Below, one piece after another: positions 1 through 7,102 of a stretch of 23,137 bases of DNA. The position numbers and the translations under genes were made by a program. How positions within the stretch are numbered: the stretch's first letter is position 1; each line of letters begins with the position of its first letter. Under the pieces are notes generated by a model. The model had not been told where the DNA came from, made no database searches, and saw only the letters and a program-made list of their open reading frames with translations. Source of the DNA: a virus; IMG/VR virus record IMGVR_UViG_3300009409_000855, positions 1 to 23,137 of that record, one strand, 5' to 3'.

Positions 1-285
1 AAACTTCGTAACACATTTGGTAAAAAATATAAAGTTAAAACAATTTCTCTAATAGACCTATTGCTTAAGTATAATGCTCCAAAACAAATTGATTATTTGT
101 CAATAGATACCGAAGGAAGTGAGTTTGAAATTTTAAATGCATTTGACTTCAACTCATATGATATTAAAATAATTACCTGTGAACATAATAGCCTGCCTGA
201 TAGAAAAAAAATATATAATCTGTTAATTAATAATGGTTATAAAAGAAAATTTTCTGACCCCATTGAAGATTGGTATGTACGATGA
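1..285 (+). CDS. FkbM-family methyltransferase, C-terminal part (5' truncated)
   Basis: The reading frame is open from base 1 and gives about 94 residues before TGA at 283-285, so the start lies outside the window. The stretch DYLSIDTEGSEFEIL, encoded around 91-135, is the acidic SAM-binding/core motif typical of FkbM-type SAM-dependent methyltransferases, which usually O-methylate sugars. The following ITCEH and the closing DWYVR also fit the end of that family. FkbM genes are common in marine T4-like phages and are thought to modify surface sugars or capsid glycans. The substrate cannot be read from this fragment. It overlaps the next gene by 11 nt. Confidence 0.8.
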   Translation, partial: KLRNTFGKKYKVKTISLIDLLLKYNAPKQIDYLSIDTEGSEFEILNAFDFNSYDIKIITCEHNSLPDRKKIYNLLINNGYKRKFSDPIEDWYVR

Positions 286-478
286 AAAAATTACAAGAGA
301 TTATGCGCTGGCACACTTTAGGGAACGGATAAATATATACATGGAAAAATGTAAGAACTGTAAATGCGAGGCACATTGTCCCGAAACTTGTATGAATTGC
401 AAGTGTAATAAATGTGATTGTTCAATTTGTGATAAACCAAGACCTAAAGTAAAAACAGGAGATGAAATAGTACAATAA
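275..478 (+). CDS. Small cysteine-rich, metallothionein/zinc-knuckle-like protein
   Basis: A 67-aa protein if the ATG at 275 is used. Another ATG at 341 would give 45 aa and keep all the cysteines. The middle holds ten cysteines in about 28 residues, in CxxCxC, CxxxC and CxC patterns (CKNCKC, then CMNCKCNKCDCSIC), and the tail is basic and then acidic. Such density suggests binding of zinc, copper or an iron-sulfur cluster. The spacing is not that of a zinc finger I can name. The start is uncertain: neither ATG has a strong Shine-Dalgarno, although AGGGAACGG lies 13-21 nt before the second. The next gene begins directly after its TAA with no gap, so they are probably co-translated. I do not recognise the family; metal binding is inference from composition. 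Confidence 0.65.
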   Translation: MYDEKITRDYALAHFRERINIYMEKCKNCKCEAHCPETCMNCKCNKCDCSICDKPRPKVKTGDEIVQ

Positions 479-934
479 ATGGAACAAAGTAAAACAACAG
501 CCGAAAAAATAAAAATCATTAAGTTGATTAATGGGGACGATATTGTTGCCGTTGTGGAAAATTCAAAGAGTCAAATGGATACCACACATCAAACAATTTG
601 TATTAATAAACCTTTACAGATAAAATACGTACCACAAATAACAATGCATGGTTTCAAAGACTATATCGCATTGATACGTTGGACGGCCTATACTAACGAT
701 AATCATATTACAATTCCAAAAGATAAGATAATGACTATTACAAATGCCAACGAGGCTATGAGTAAGAGTTATCTTGGTGTCGTTGATACATATGGTGATA
801 TTCCATTGGCCAATGCAGATGGACATAGACAGAAAATGATGATGAAGTTTTCTACTAAAGAAAATAGAAAGTTAAATGAGATATTTGATGACAGATTTTA
901 TGATGAAGATGATGAGCCAGGAACTTTACATTAA
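479..934 (+). CDS. Small Sm-like (LSm-fold-like) phage protein, copy 1
   Basis: A 151-aa protein beginning immediately after the previous stop codon. The N-terminal half (KIIKLINGDDIVAVVE, residues 11-26, then a KPLQIKY strand) reads as a short twisted beta-sheet like the Sm1 part of LSm proteins. The middle carries HITIPKDKIMTI (residues 77-88), which looks like a closing strand, followed by KSYLGVVDTYGD. The C-terminal tail is very acidic (DDRFYDEDDEPG). It clearly resembles the 101-aa protein at 19115-19420 in the same order of motifs (K-I-x-L-x-x-G-(D/E)-D, K-(P/N)-(L/P), ITI-K-(D/E)-KI, KSY), so the two are paralogues. Nucleic-acid or RNA binding is inferred from the Sm-like pattern only. 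The gene is followed by a 161-nt non-coding gap. Confidence 0.7.
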   Translation: MEQSKTTAEKIKIIKLINGDDIVAVVENSKSQMDTTHQTICINKPLQIKYVPQITMHGFKDYIALIRWTAYTNDNHITIPKDKIMTITNANEAMSKSYLGVVDTYGDIPLANADGHRQKMMMKFSTKENRKLNEIFDDRFYDEDDEPGTLH

Positions 935-1060
935 TAATCCCCCTAGCTGGAGGTTCTCTATCAACCGGCTACACCGTTCATTATACATATTTTCCAGAAA
1001 AAGTCAATGCTGATTTAGCCTAAAACCGAAATTTTTTTGGTGTGTTATAACCTTAAAACA
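935..1060 (+). other. Intergenic region with small dyads, no gene seen
   Basis: There is no ORF of note. ACCGAAA (1025-1031) and TTTTGGT (1035-1041) can form a 7-bp hairpin with a TTT loop, and a perfect 8-nt palindrome GTTATAAC lies at 1044-1051, just before the gp55 promoter. The hairpin could be a weak terminator and the palindrome a repressor site, but neither is proven. The part at 940-1000 is richer in G+C than its surroundings, yet I could not fold it into a tRNA. Confidence 0.35.
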
Positions 1061-1089
1061 TTGACAAACTGAACGAAAAGGTATATAGT
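1061..1089 (+). promoter_or_regulatory. Sigma-70-type promoter of gp55
   Basis: The -35 box TTGACA (1061-1066) is perfect, the spacer is 17 nt, and the -10 box is TATAGT (1084-1089). The expected transcription start lies about 7 nt further, at the A of the gp55 ATG (1096), so the mRNA would be leaderless or nearly so. No Shine-Dalgarno is present close to the ATG. Confidence 0.8.
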
Positions 1090-1095
1090 TATATT

Positions 1096-1689
1096 ATGAC
1101 TGCAAAATCAAAAACGAAGAAAGAACACTACGTTAATAATAAAGAGTTTCTGGAAGCGATGAACAAGTACAAAAAAGCTGTACGAAAAGCAATAAGAGAA
1201 AAACAAGATAAACCAGCAGTAGGAAACTACCTTGGATCCTGTTTTTTGAAGATTGCCAATCACCTTTCATTTAGACCAAATTTCATAAATTACACATTCA
1301 AAGATGACATGATTTCAGATGGTATAGAAAACTGTCTACAATACCTTGACAACTTTGATGGCAAAAAATCTAACAATCCTTTCGCTTATTTTACTCAAAT
1401 AATCTACTATGCTTTTATACGTAGAATACAAAAAGAGAAAAAACAAGTGACGATTAAACACAAACTTATTAGTAAATCAAATTTAGATGACTTTGCTCTC
1501 CAACCAGGTGAAGATAGAGAGTTTAAAAATCAAATGACAGAGTATTTACAAAAGAACTTACCTATGGATTCACAAGAGAAAATAGCTGAAGAAATAGCAA
1601 AAAGTAAAATAAAACGTAAAAAAAGGACGAGTAAGAATAGTTTAGATTATTTTTTCCAAAAAAATTATGAAGATAGCTCTGCTAAATGA
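1096..1689 (+). CDS. 55: Late-transcription sigma factor gp55
   Basis: A 197-aa protein with clear resemblance to T4 gp55: the N-terminal YVNNKEFLEAM, the MISDGIENCLQYLDNFD block (near residues 74-90), then NPFAYFTQIIYYAFIRRIQKEKK, matching T4's [23 protein letters not shown]. This is the reduced sigma-2-like core that lets RNA polymerase read T4 late promoters (TATAAATA), normally with the sliding clamp gp45 and the co-activator gp33. The C-terminal end (SLDYFF) resembles the T4 terminal peptide SLDFLY, which binds the sliding clamp in T4. The gene follows a sigma-70-type promoter that appears leaderless and overlaps gp47 by 23 nt. Two TATAAATA octamers occur later in the window, a natural target set. 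Confidence 0.93.
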   Translation: MTAKSKTKKEHYVNNKEFLEAMNKYKKAVRKAIREKQDKPAVGNYLGSCFLKIANHLSFRPNFINYTFKDDMISDGIENCLQYLDNFDGKKSNNPFAYFTQIIYYAFIRRIQKEKKQVTIKHKLISKSNLDDFALQPGEDREFKNQMTEYLQKNLPMDSQEKIAEEIAKSKIKRKKRTSKNSLDYFFQKNYEDSSAK

Positions 1690-2710
1690 TACACATTTTG
1701 GTTGCCGTAATGATTCTCCACACTTTATAAACTATCAAAATAAGTTTTACGAGGAACAATTTTTTCCTTATATTATTGATAACGATATAAAATGTTTAGT
1801 ACATTTAGGTGACGTTGTTGATAGACGTAAGTTTATTAATCACAACACAGCCCACAATTTTAGAGTAAATTTTTGGGATAAATTAGAAGAATTGAATATA
1901 GATACTCACGTTATATTGGGTAATCACGATACCTATTATAAAAATACTAACGAAGTAAATGCTATACAAAATTTAAATCTAGGAAAAATTACAACATATA
2001 CAAGAGCAACAGATATAAATCTTGCTGGATTAGATATATTGTTTATACCATGGATATGTGAAGCCAATATAGAAGATACTTTATATAAAATAGATAATAC
2101 AACAGCTCAAATTGTTATGGGTCATTTAGAAATAAAAGGTTTTGAAATGCATAGAGGAATTGTAAATGAACAAGGACTTGATAGAGAACAATTTAGAAGA
2201 TTTGAAAAAGTATTATCTGGTCATTTTCATAAGAAATCAGATGATGGTCATATCTTTTATCTAGGTACACAATATCAAATTATGTGGTCAGATTATAATT
2301 GTCCAAAAGGTTTTCATATATTTGATACAGACACAAGAGAATTAGAACGAATAGAGAACCCTTTACCTATATTTAAAAAATTAATATATGATGATACAAA
2401 AGAAAACTATGACAATTTAGATTTATCCTCTTACGATAATTGTTTTGTAAAACTATTTGTAAACAGGTGTAAGAATAAAGAAATGTATAGCAATCTAGTA
2501 GAAAGATTTTACAACAATACCAATGTACATGAATTGATTATTAATGAAGATACAACTGATATTACACAAACAGTTAAGGTAGATACTATAGATCAAGGCG
2601 AAGATACATTAACATTTTTAGGTAACTATATTGAACAGGTAGATACTGATTTAGATAAGACAAAACTAAAAGAGTTTGCAAAAGAATTATACACGGAGGC
2701 CAGTGAATAA
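1667..2710 (+). CDS. 47: Recombination endonuclease subunit gp47 (Mre11/SbcD-like)
   Basis: A 347-aa metallophosphoesterase, close to T4 gp47 (339 aa). Metal-binding motifs are visible in order: DTH at residues 8-10, GDVVD at 48-52, GNHD at 85-88, then the late GH (MGHLEIKG) and GHFH (SGHFHKK) motifs. With gp46 it forms the T4 Mre11-Rad50-like complex that resects double-strand ends for recombination-dependent replication. The start is the ATG at 1667, because MKIALLNDTHFG aligns with T4's MKILNLGDWHLG. It lies inside the end of gp55 without a strong Shine-Dalgarno, so translation is probably coupled. In T4 also gene 47 precedes 46, separated by small ORFs as here. Confidence 0.95.
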   Translation: MKIALLNDTHFGCRNDSPHFINYQNKFYEEQFFPYIIDNDIKCLVHLGDVVDRRKFINHNTAHNFRVNFWDKLEELNIDTHVILGNHDTYYKNTNEVNAIQNLNLGKITTYTRATDINLAGLDILFIPWICEANIEDTLYKIDNTTAQIVMGHLEIKGFEMHRGIVNEQGLDREQFRRFEKVLSGHFHKKSDDGHIFYLGTQYQIMWSDYNCPKGFHIFDTDTRELERIENPLPIFKKLIYDDTKENYDNLDLSSYDNCFVKLFVNRCKNKEMYSNLVERFYNNTNVHELIINEDTTDITQTVKVDTIDQGEDTLTFLGNYIEQVDTDLDKTKLKEFAKELYTEASE

Positions 2711-2963
2711 TAAAATTCCAAAAGTTGAAACATTAGAATCACAAAAAGAAGAATTAGAGTCATCTATGAAATCTTCCAGACATCAAGAGTATGTTAGAAA
2801 AGAAATGGATAAAATTAGAGCAGAAGGTAAAATGAAGGAAGAAAGTGTGTCTGATACACACGCTATTATTAAAGAGGCAGAAAAAAGATTAAAAACACCA
2901 TCAGAAAAAATGCAAGAGGAGTTGGAACCAATACCAAATTTATGTCCAATAACAGATGAATAA
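2703..2963 (+). CDS. Small charged coiled-coil-like protein
   Basis: An 86-aa protein. I chose the GTG start at 2703 because a strong GGAGG lies just before it (2695-2699); an upstream TTG at 2676 would add nine residues. The sequence is rich in Glu, Lys and Ser (ESQKEELESSMKSSRHQEYV, then DKIRAEGKMKEES), suggesting a long charged helix or coiled coil, and ends in a short Pro/Cys tail. It overlaps the gp47 stop by 8 nt and its own stop overlaps the next ATG. I do not recognise the family. Its place between 47 and 46 matches that of T4 46.1/46.2, but I see no sequence similarity. Confidence 0.65.
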   Translation: MNNKIPKVETLESQKEELESSMKSSRHQEYVRKEMDKIRAEGKMKEESVSDTHAIIKEAEKRLKTPSEKMQEELEPIPNLCPITDE

Positions 2964-3186
2964 AGCTATAATAGAAAGTATTATAGATGTAGGTAGTGGA
3001 TTATTTTTAGCTATTCTTATTCAATTATATATCTTTCCATTCTTTGGATTATATCCAACTATTTTAGATAGTATAGGAATTGCGTTAATATTTACTGTTG
3101 TATCAATGGTAAGATCAGCATGTTGGAGATACTTCTTTAGAATTAGGCCTATTAATCCGGTTTTAGGAAAAGATGATAGTTTTTAA
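2956..3186 (+). CDS. DUF7220-like small inner-membrane protein
   Basis: A 76-aa protein with two hydrophobic segments (about residues 12-33 and 38-52) joined by a short FGLYPT turn. Between and after them is FTVVSMVRSACWRYFFR, matching the pattern of short phage membrane proteins of the DUF7220 type (GIxxxFTxxSxxRSYxxRRxF). Two membrane helices with a positive C-terminal end are expected. Function is unknown. The gene is coupled on both sides: it starts 8 nt before the previous stop and ends 14 nt inside gp46. Confidence 0.75.
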   Translation: MNKAIIESIIDVGSGLFLAILIQLYIFPFFGLYPTILDSIGIALIFTVVSMVRSACWRYFFRIRPINPVLGKDDSF

Positions 3187-4888
3187 AAAAATATCATATA
3201 AGAATTTCCTATCTACAGGTAATACGCCTATAGTAATAGACTTAAATAAATCACATACAACATTAGTAATAGGACCAAATGGATCAGGTAAGTCTACTTT
3301 ATTGGACGCCCTTTGTTTTGTTTTATTTAATAAACCATTTAGAATTATAAAGAAAGAACAAATAGTAAACTCAATAAACAATACAGAAACTATTGTAGAA
3401 ATAGAATTTAATGTAGGTATGAAAGAATATAAAATAGTAAGAGGTATTAAACCAAATCTATTTGAAATATATCAAGATGGTGTTCTTATGAATCAAGACG
3501 CCAACAGTATAGACTATCAAAAATATCTAGAACAAAATATAATGAGACTTAACTATAGGTCTTTCTTACAAGTTGTATTATTAGGATCATCATCATACGA
3601 GCCGTTTATGAAAATGAAACCTAGATACAGACGAGAAGTGGTTGAGGAAATTTTAGACATTAGAGTGTTTGGTCTTATGGACTTGATATTAAGAAGTCAA
3701 CAATCAGATTTAGCTAAGAAAGTTATTGAAATGAAACACCGAGCTGACCTTATACAAACCAAGTATGAGACAGAGTTAAATCACTTCAATGCTATTTCCA
3801 ACTTGAATATGAACGACCTAGATGGTAAAAAACAGCTGATTAACAAAAACGAAGAAGATAATAAAGAGTATGGTAGAAAGATTGAATCACTAAACAAACA
3901 AATAGGTTCTCATAAAAAAGAAATAGAAAATAAAAATAAAGTAGTTACCAAGGTAAGTAAATTAACAAAACTAGAAGCTAAGATTGAAACCAATTTAAAG
4001 ACACATCAAAAGACATTAGAGTTTTTTGAGAATAATGATAGTTGTCCTACATGTACACAACCTATAGATCAAAATTTTAAAACTCAAAAGATAAATACTA
4101 CTAAAACAAAAGTAAAAACTCTATCAGATGGTATGAGAGATATATTAAGTGAGATAGCCAAAACAGAATTAAAATTAACAGAAATGAATAAAGTATCTGA
4201 AAAGATATATGAACTTAATATTGACATATCTAAATATGAAACATCTTTAGACGAGATAAATAAGTTTAGCAATAGAATACATGAAGAAATGAGACTACTA
4301 GAAAACAAACAAGTTGATGGTAAAGAGATTAAAATACAACTAGAAGATTTAAAACAACAACTAGATGATAGTAAAGTAGAAAGAGATAGAATAATTGAAC
4401 AAAAGGATTACGTAGATATATTAAGAGAGATATTAAATGACAAAGGTGCCAAGGCTCAGATTATACGTAAGTATGTTCCTATAATGAACAGCTTAATTAA
4501 TCAACATTTACAGGCCATGGATTTCTTTGTATCGTTTCATTTAGATGAGGAGTTTAATGAAACAGTAAAGAGTAGATTTAGAGATACATTTAATTATAAT
4601 AACTTTAGTGAGGGTGAAAAAATGAGAATAGACCTTGCATTGTTATTTACTTGGAGACATATTGCAAAGATGAAAAATAGTACAAATACCAATCTATTAA
4701 TATTAGATGAAATATTTGACGGCAGTTTAGACGGTCAAGGTACAGATGATTTTTTTAAGATTATAACACAACTCTCAAAAGAAAACATCTTTATTATATC
4801 CCATAAGGGAGATATAATGTTTGATAAATTTACTAATATAATAAAGTTTGAGAAGTATAAAAACTTCACAAGATTACAACCAACATAG
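3173..4888 (+). CDS. 46: Recombination endonuclease subunit gp46 (Rad50/SbcC-like ATPase)
   Basis: A 571-aa SMC-type ATPase, close to T4 gp46 (560 aa). Visible parts are the Walker A GPNGSGKST at residues 34-42, a long coiled-coil region (about 175-430), a zinc-hook CPTC at 291-294, the ABC signature FSEGEK at 478-483 and Walker B LLILDE at 508-513, followed by FDGS and IFIISHKGD with the switch histidine. With gp47 it processes DNA ends for recombination and recombination-driven replication, and in T4 it helps degrade host DNA. The ATG at 3173 has AGGA five bases upstream and lies inside the end of the membrane-protein gene. Confidence 0.95.
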   Translation: MIVFKKISYKNFLSTGNTPIVIDLNKSHTTLVIGPNGSGKSTLLDALCFVLFNKPFRIIKKEQIVNSINNTETIVEIEFNVGMKEYKIVRGIKPNLFEIYQDGVLMNQDANSIDYQKYLEQNIMRLNYRSFLQVVLLGSSSYEPFMKMKPRYRREVVEEILDIRVFGLMDLILRSQQSDLAKKVIEMKHRADLIQTKYETELNHFNAISNLNMNDLDGKKQLINKNEEDNKEYGRKIESLNKQIGSHKKEIENKNKVVTKVSKLTKLEAKIETNLKTHQKTLEFFENNDSCPTCTQPIDQNFKTQKINTTKTKVKTLSDGMRDILSEIAKTELKLTEMNKVSEKIYELNIDISKYETSLDEINKFSNRIHEEMRLLENKQVDGKEIKIQLEDLKQQLDDSKVERDRIIEQKDYVDILREILNDKGAKAQIIRKYVPIMNSLINQHLQAMDFFVSFHLDEEFNETVKSRFRDTFNYNNFSEGEKMRIDLALLFTWRHIAKMKNSTNTNLLILDEIFDGSLDGQGTDDFFKIITQLSKENIFIISHKGDIMFDKFTNIIKFEKYKNFTRLQPT

Positions 4889-4896
4889 GAGATAAT

Positions 4897-5610
4897 ATGG
4901 GTAGTACACAAAAAAGTGTAATGAGACCACCACAAACAAAAAGGGAGAAGATACCTAAACAGGATAATTATACTGATAATGCTCAAACGTTTATGAAGGC
5001 AAAGTCAAAAAAACAAGTAAACACTGACAAAAAAGAGGAGAAGGGGGCCACTGAAGTGGACAATAAAAAAACTTTAAAATTGGTACCACCAAGAGACCCG
5101 AGAGTAAATTCAGCCATAGCACCTTTTAGCGATGATATGTTAAAAGATGAGGGTTTTAAAGATAGAAAAGAACTAGCAGACGCTATGTTCAAAACTATGA
5201 GAAAATATGGTGGATTAGGTTTAACCTGTAATCAGGTTGGATTGCCTTTCAATATGTTTACATTAGGCGATCATCCAGATTTAGAAAAAGGGTTAAAGAT
5301 GGCATGTTTTAATCCATTTATAATTTCAAAAAGTGAGGAAACAGTAATGATGAAAGAAGGTTGTTTAACCTTTCCTTTTGTATTCTTATCAATAGTAAGG
5401 CCTAGAAAAGTAGTTGTTAAATACGAAGACGAAGATGGACAATTAAGAGAAGGTCACCTTGATGGTATGATTAGTAGAGTATTCCAACATGAATACGATC
5501 ATATATTAGGTAAGAATTTTATAGATGGTGTATCTAAAATGAAATTGGATATGGCTTATAAGAAGGCTGCTAAACAGATGAAACTCTACGAAAAACGTAA
5601 GAATCAATAA
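4897..5610 (+). CDS. def: Peptide deformylase with a long N-terminal extension
   Basis: A 237-aa protein. The three deformylase motifs are present: GLGLTCNQ (106-113), EGCL (154-157, metal-binding Cys) and HEYDH (198-202, two metal His and the catalytic Glu). The enzyme removes the formyl group from new proteins. Phage deformylases, as in cyanophages, are often short and lack the C-terminal helix. Here the catalytic part is about 165 residues, preceded by about 65 residues rich in Lys, Gln, Asp and Thr with no fold I can see. AGGAG stands just before the ATG. The second alanine of the usual GLAA motif is Cys here (GLTC). The next promoter begins three bases after the stop. Confidence 0.93.
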   Translation: MGSTQKSVMRPPQTKREKIPKQDNYTDNAQTFMKAKSKKQVNTDKKEEKGATEVDNKKTLKLVPPRDPRVNSAIAPFSDDMLKDEGFKDRKELADAMFKTMRKYGGLGLTCNQVGLPFNMFTLGDHPDLEKGLKMACFNPFIISKSEETVMMKEGCLTFPFVFLSIVRPRKVVVKYEDEDGQLREGHLDGMISRVFQHEYDHILGKNFIDGVSKMKLDMAYKKAAKQMKLYEKRKNQ

Positions 5611-5612
5611 GC

Positions 5613-5641
5613 TTGACAATCAGATTAATTTCTGATAGGAT
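5613..5641 (+). promoter_or_regulatory. Sigma-70-type promoter with a dyad in its spacer
   Basis: TTGACA (5613-5618), 17-nt spacer, TAGGAT (5636-5641). The spacer is almost filled by a perfect inverted repeat ATCAGA (5619-5624) / TCTGAT (5631-5636) around TTAATT. This could be an operator or a small hairpin at the end of the deformylase mRNA. The expected transcription start is next to the ATG at 5648. Confidence 0.75.
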
Positions 5642-5647
5642 TATATT

Positions 5648-6979
5648 ATGAATAAAGAAGACTTTGATATACATGAAAAACAAGATTTAGAAGGCGTTGA
5701 AAAAAAGTGGAAGAAATTCCAAGAAGAAAACGATATATCTAAAGTAGAAGATGTTGATCTAAAACATCTTAAAGAAGAAATAGAAAAAGACCTTGGATAC
5801 GTGTCTAAAATGACCGTACAAGAGTATACATTATTCCAAAAGTGGCAAGAAGTACATAAGAAATATCCTACAACCGAATCAACTACATTGTATGGTACTG
5901 AAAAAATATTAACATCACCTGAACAAAGAACTCAAATAGATACAGTTAGAAATAATATCTGGATTCCAGAATCACCTGAAGACTATGATAAATTAGAACC
6001 TGTATTAGAACCTACAGATGATAGTACAAAAAATTTTAAAGGTAAAGCAGTAAGAACTGCCAAACTATCAGAGAACTGGAATACATTAAGAACGTTTTTG
6101 TCTACTATGAAAAACAATAGTAATATTGGTAGACAACTATTCTTTAATGTAAATGATAACAGATCAGGTAAACATCTAGGTGTCATTTGTATATCTGGTG
6201 ACTTTATGGATTTAACTCCAAGAGACAGTGCTATTGGTTGGGATAGACATAGTAAAACATTTGGTGGTATGATTAATCATACTGCTATTGGTTCCTCTAT
6301 TGTACCAACACAACCTTTAGGTTATAGTTTTACTGGTGGTAAATTATTAGCATATCTATGTTTATCAGATGATGTACAAAGAATATGGCAAGAAAAGTAT
6401 GGCGATAAGTTAGTTGGTGTTACCACAACATCTTTATATGGTAAGGCAAAAGCGAATACTTTAAGTCAATATGATGGTTTAAAATATTGGAAACGTATGG
6501 GTTTCACTATGGGTTCCGTTTCATATGAACCACAATTAGAAACTAAAAATTTAATTAAACAGTGGTTAAAGAAAAATCATACTAGAAAATTCTTTGAATG
6601 GTATGTGGCAACAAGAGCCAATGGCCAACCATTAAAAAGAGATCATAAAAATAGGTCATATATGTTTACTTATTCAAGACTTGGTATACCTAAAGAGTAT
6701 ATAAAAACAGATCATGCTAGAGGTATATACTTTGCAAGATTATATGAGAATACATATGAGTATTTAAGAGGCGAAGTAAAAGATGATGGTTTAAAGAAAC
6801 GATTCGATTCGTCTACCGAAGCATTAGTTAAGGTGTGGAAAGAAAAACATGCCTCTAAAAGAATAAAGAGTCTAGAAAAAACAAATAGATATTCTAAAGA
6901 ATCACATTTTTATGATGATTTGATATACTTAAATTGGGAAGAGTGTAAAGGAAAGTACTTAAATCAAGTAGGAAGATAG
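5648..6979 (+). CDS. DUF4338/DruA-like (GNAT/Mom-related) protein
   Basis: A 443-aa protein. The first 130 residues are charged and helical. The middle (about 160-300) has the order of motifs seen in DUF4338 proteins, including DruA of the Druantia defence system: GKHLGVICISGDF, RDSAIGWDR, HTAIGSSIVPTQPLGY, GGKLLAYLCLSDDV, then W..KYG....GVTTTSLYG and LKYWKRMGFTMG. In that family these correspond to a GNAT-like fold related to the phage Mom enzyme. The C-terminal part (about 305-443) is basic and resembles nothing I know. It has its own consensus promoter. AGGA lies seven bases before the ATG. The domain assignment is by motif order and needs a profile search; function is unknown. Confidence 0.6.
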   Translation: MNKEDFDIHEKQDLEGVEKKWKKFQEENDISKVEDVDLKHLKEEIEKDLGYVSKMTVQEYTLFQKWQEVHKKYPTTESTTLYGTEKILTSPEQRTQIDTVRNNIWIPESPEDYDKLEPVLEPTDDSTKNFKGKAVRTAKLSENWNTLRTFLSTMKNNSNIGRQLFFNVNDNRSGKHLGVICISGDFMDLTPRDSAIGWDRHSKTFGGMINHTAIGSSIVPTQPLGYSFTGGKLLAYLCLSDDVQRIWQEKYGDKLVGVTTTSLYGKAKANTLSQYDGLKYWKRMGFTMGSVSYEPQLETKNLIKQWLKKNHTRKFFEWYVATRANGQPLKRDHKNRSYMFTYSRLGIPKEYIKTDHARGIYFARLYENTYEYLRGEVKDDGLKKRFDSSTEALVKVWKEKHASKRIKSLEKTNRYSKESHFYDDLIYLNWEECKGKYLNQVGR

Positions 6980-7032
6980 AGAATCAGCAAGAGTTATCCA
7001 ATGTTCTGGTAATGTTCTATAAATTAATTTCA

Positions 7033-7070
7033 AAAAGCAAGTAAAACCGTCAAAAATAATGGTTGCTTTT
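7033..7070 (+). terminator. Terminator-like hairpin overlapping the next promoter
   Basis: AAAAGCAA (7033-7040) pairs with TTGCTTTT (7063-7070), with an inner ACC/GGT match, followed by T-rich sequence. It would end the transcript of the DUF4338-like gene. Its 3' arm contains the -35 box of the next promoter. Confidence 0.6.
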
Positions 7071-7091
7071 CGTTTCATTTTCCTTTAGGAT
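7063..7091 (+). promoter_or_regulatory. Sigma-70-type promoter of the VWA gene
   Basis: TTGCTT (7063-7068), 17-nt spacer, TAGGAT (7086-7091). The boxes are identical to those of the promoter at 9458 before the partner ATPase gene, suggesting the two genes are expressed alike. The predicted leader is only about five bases. Confidence 0.7.
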
Positions 7092-7102
7092 AAGAGTATA
7101 TT

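Noticed and set aside
940-1020. Possible tRNA or ribozyme in the gap before gp55
   Set aside because: GGTT...AACC with a 7-nt loop looks like an anticodon arm, but no acceptor or T-arm partners fit; CTGATTT near 1010 does not match the hammerhead core CTGANGA.
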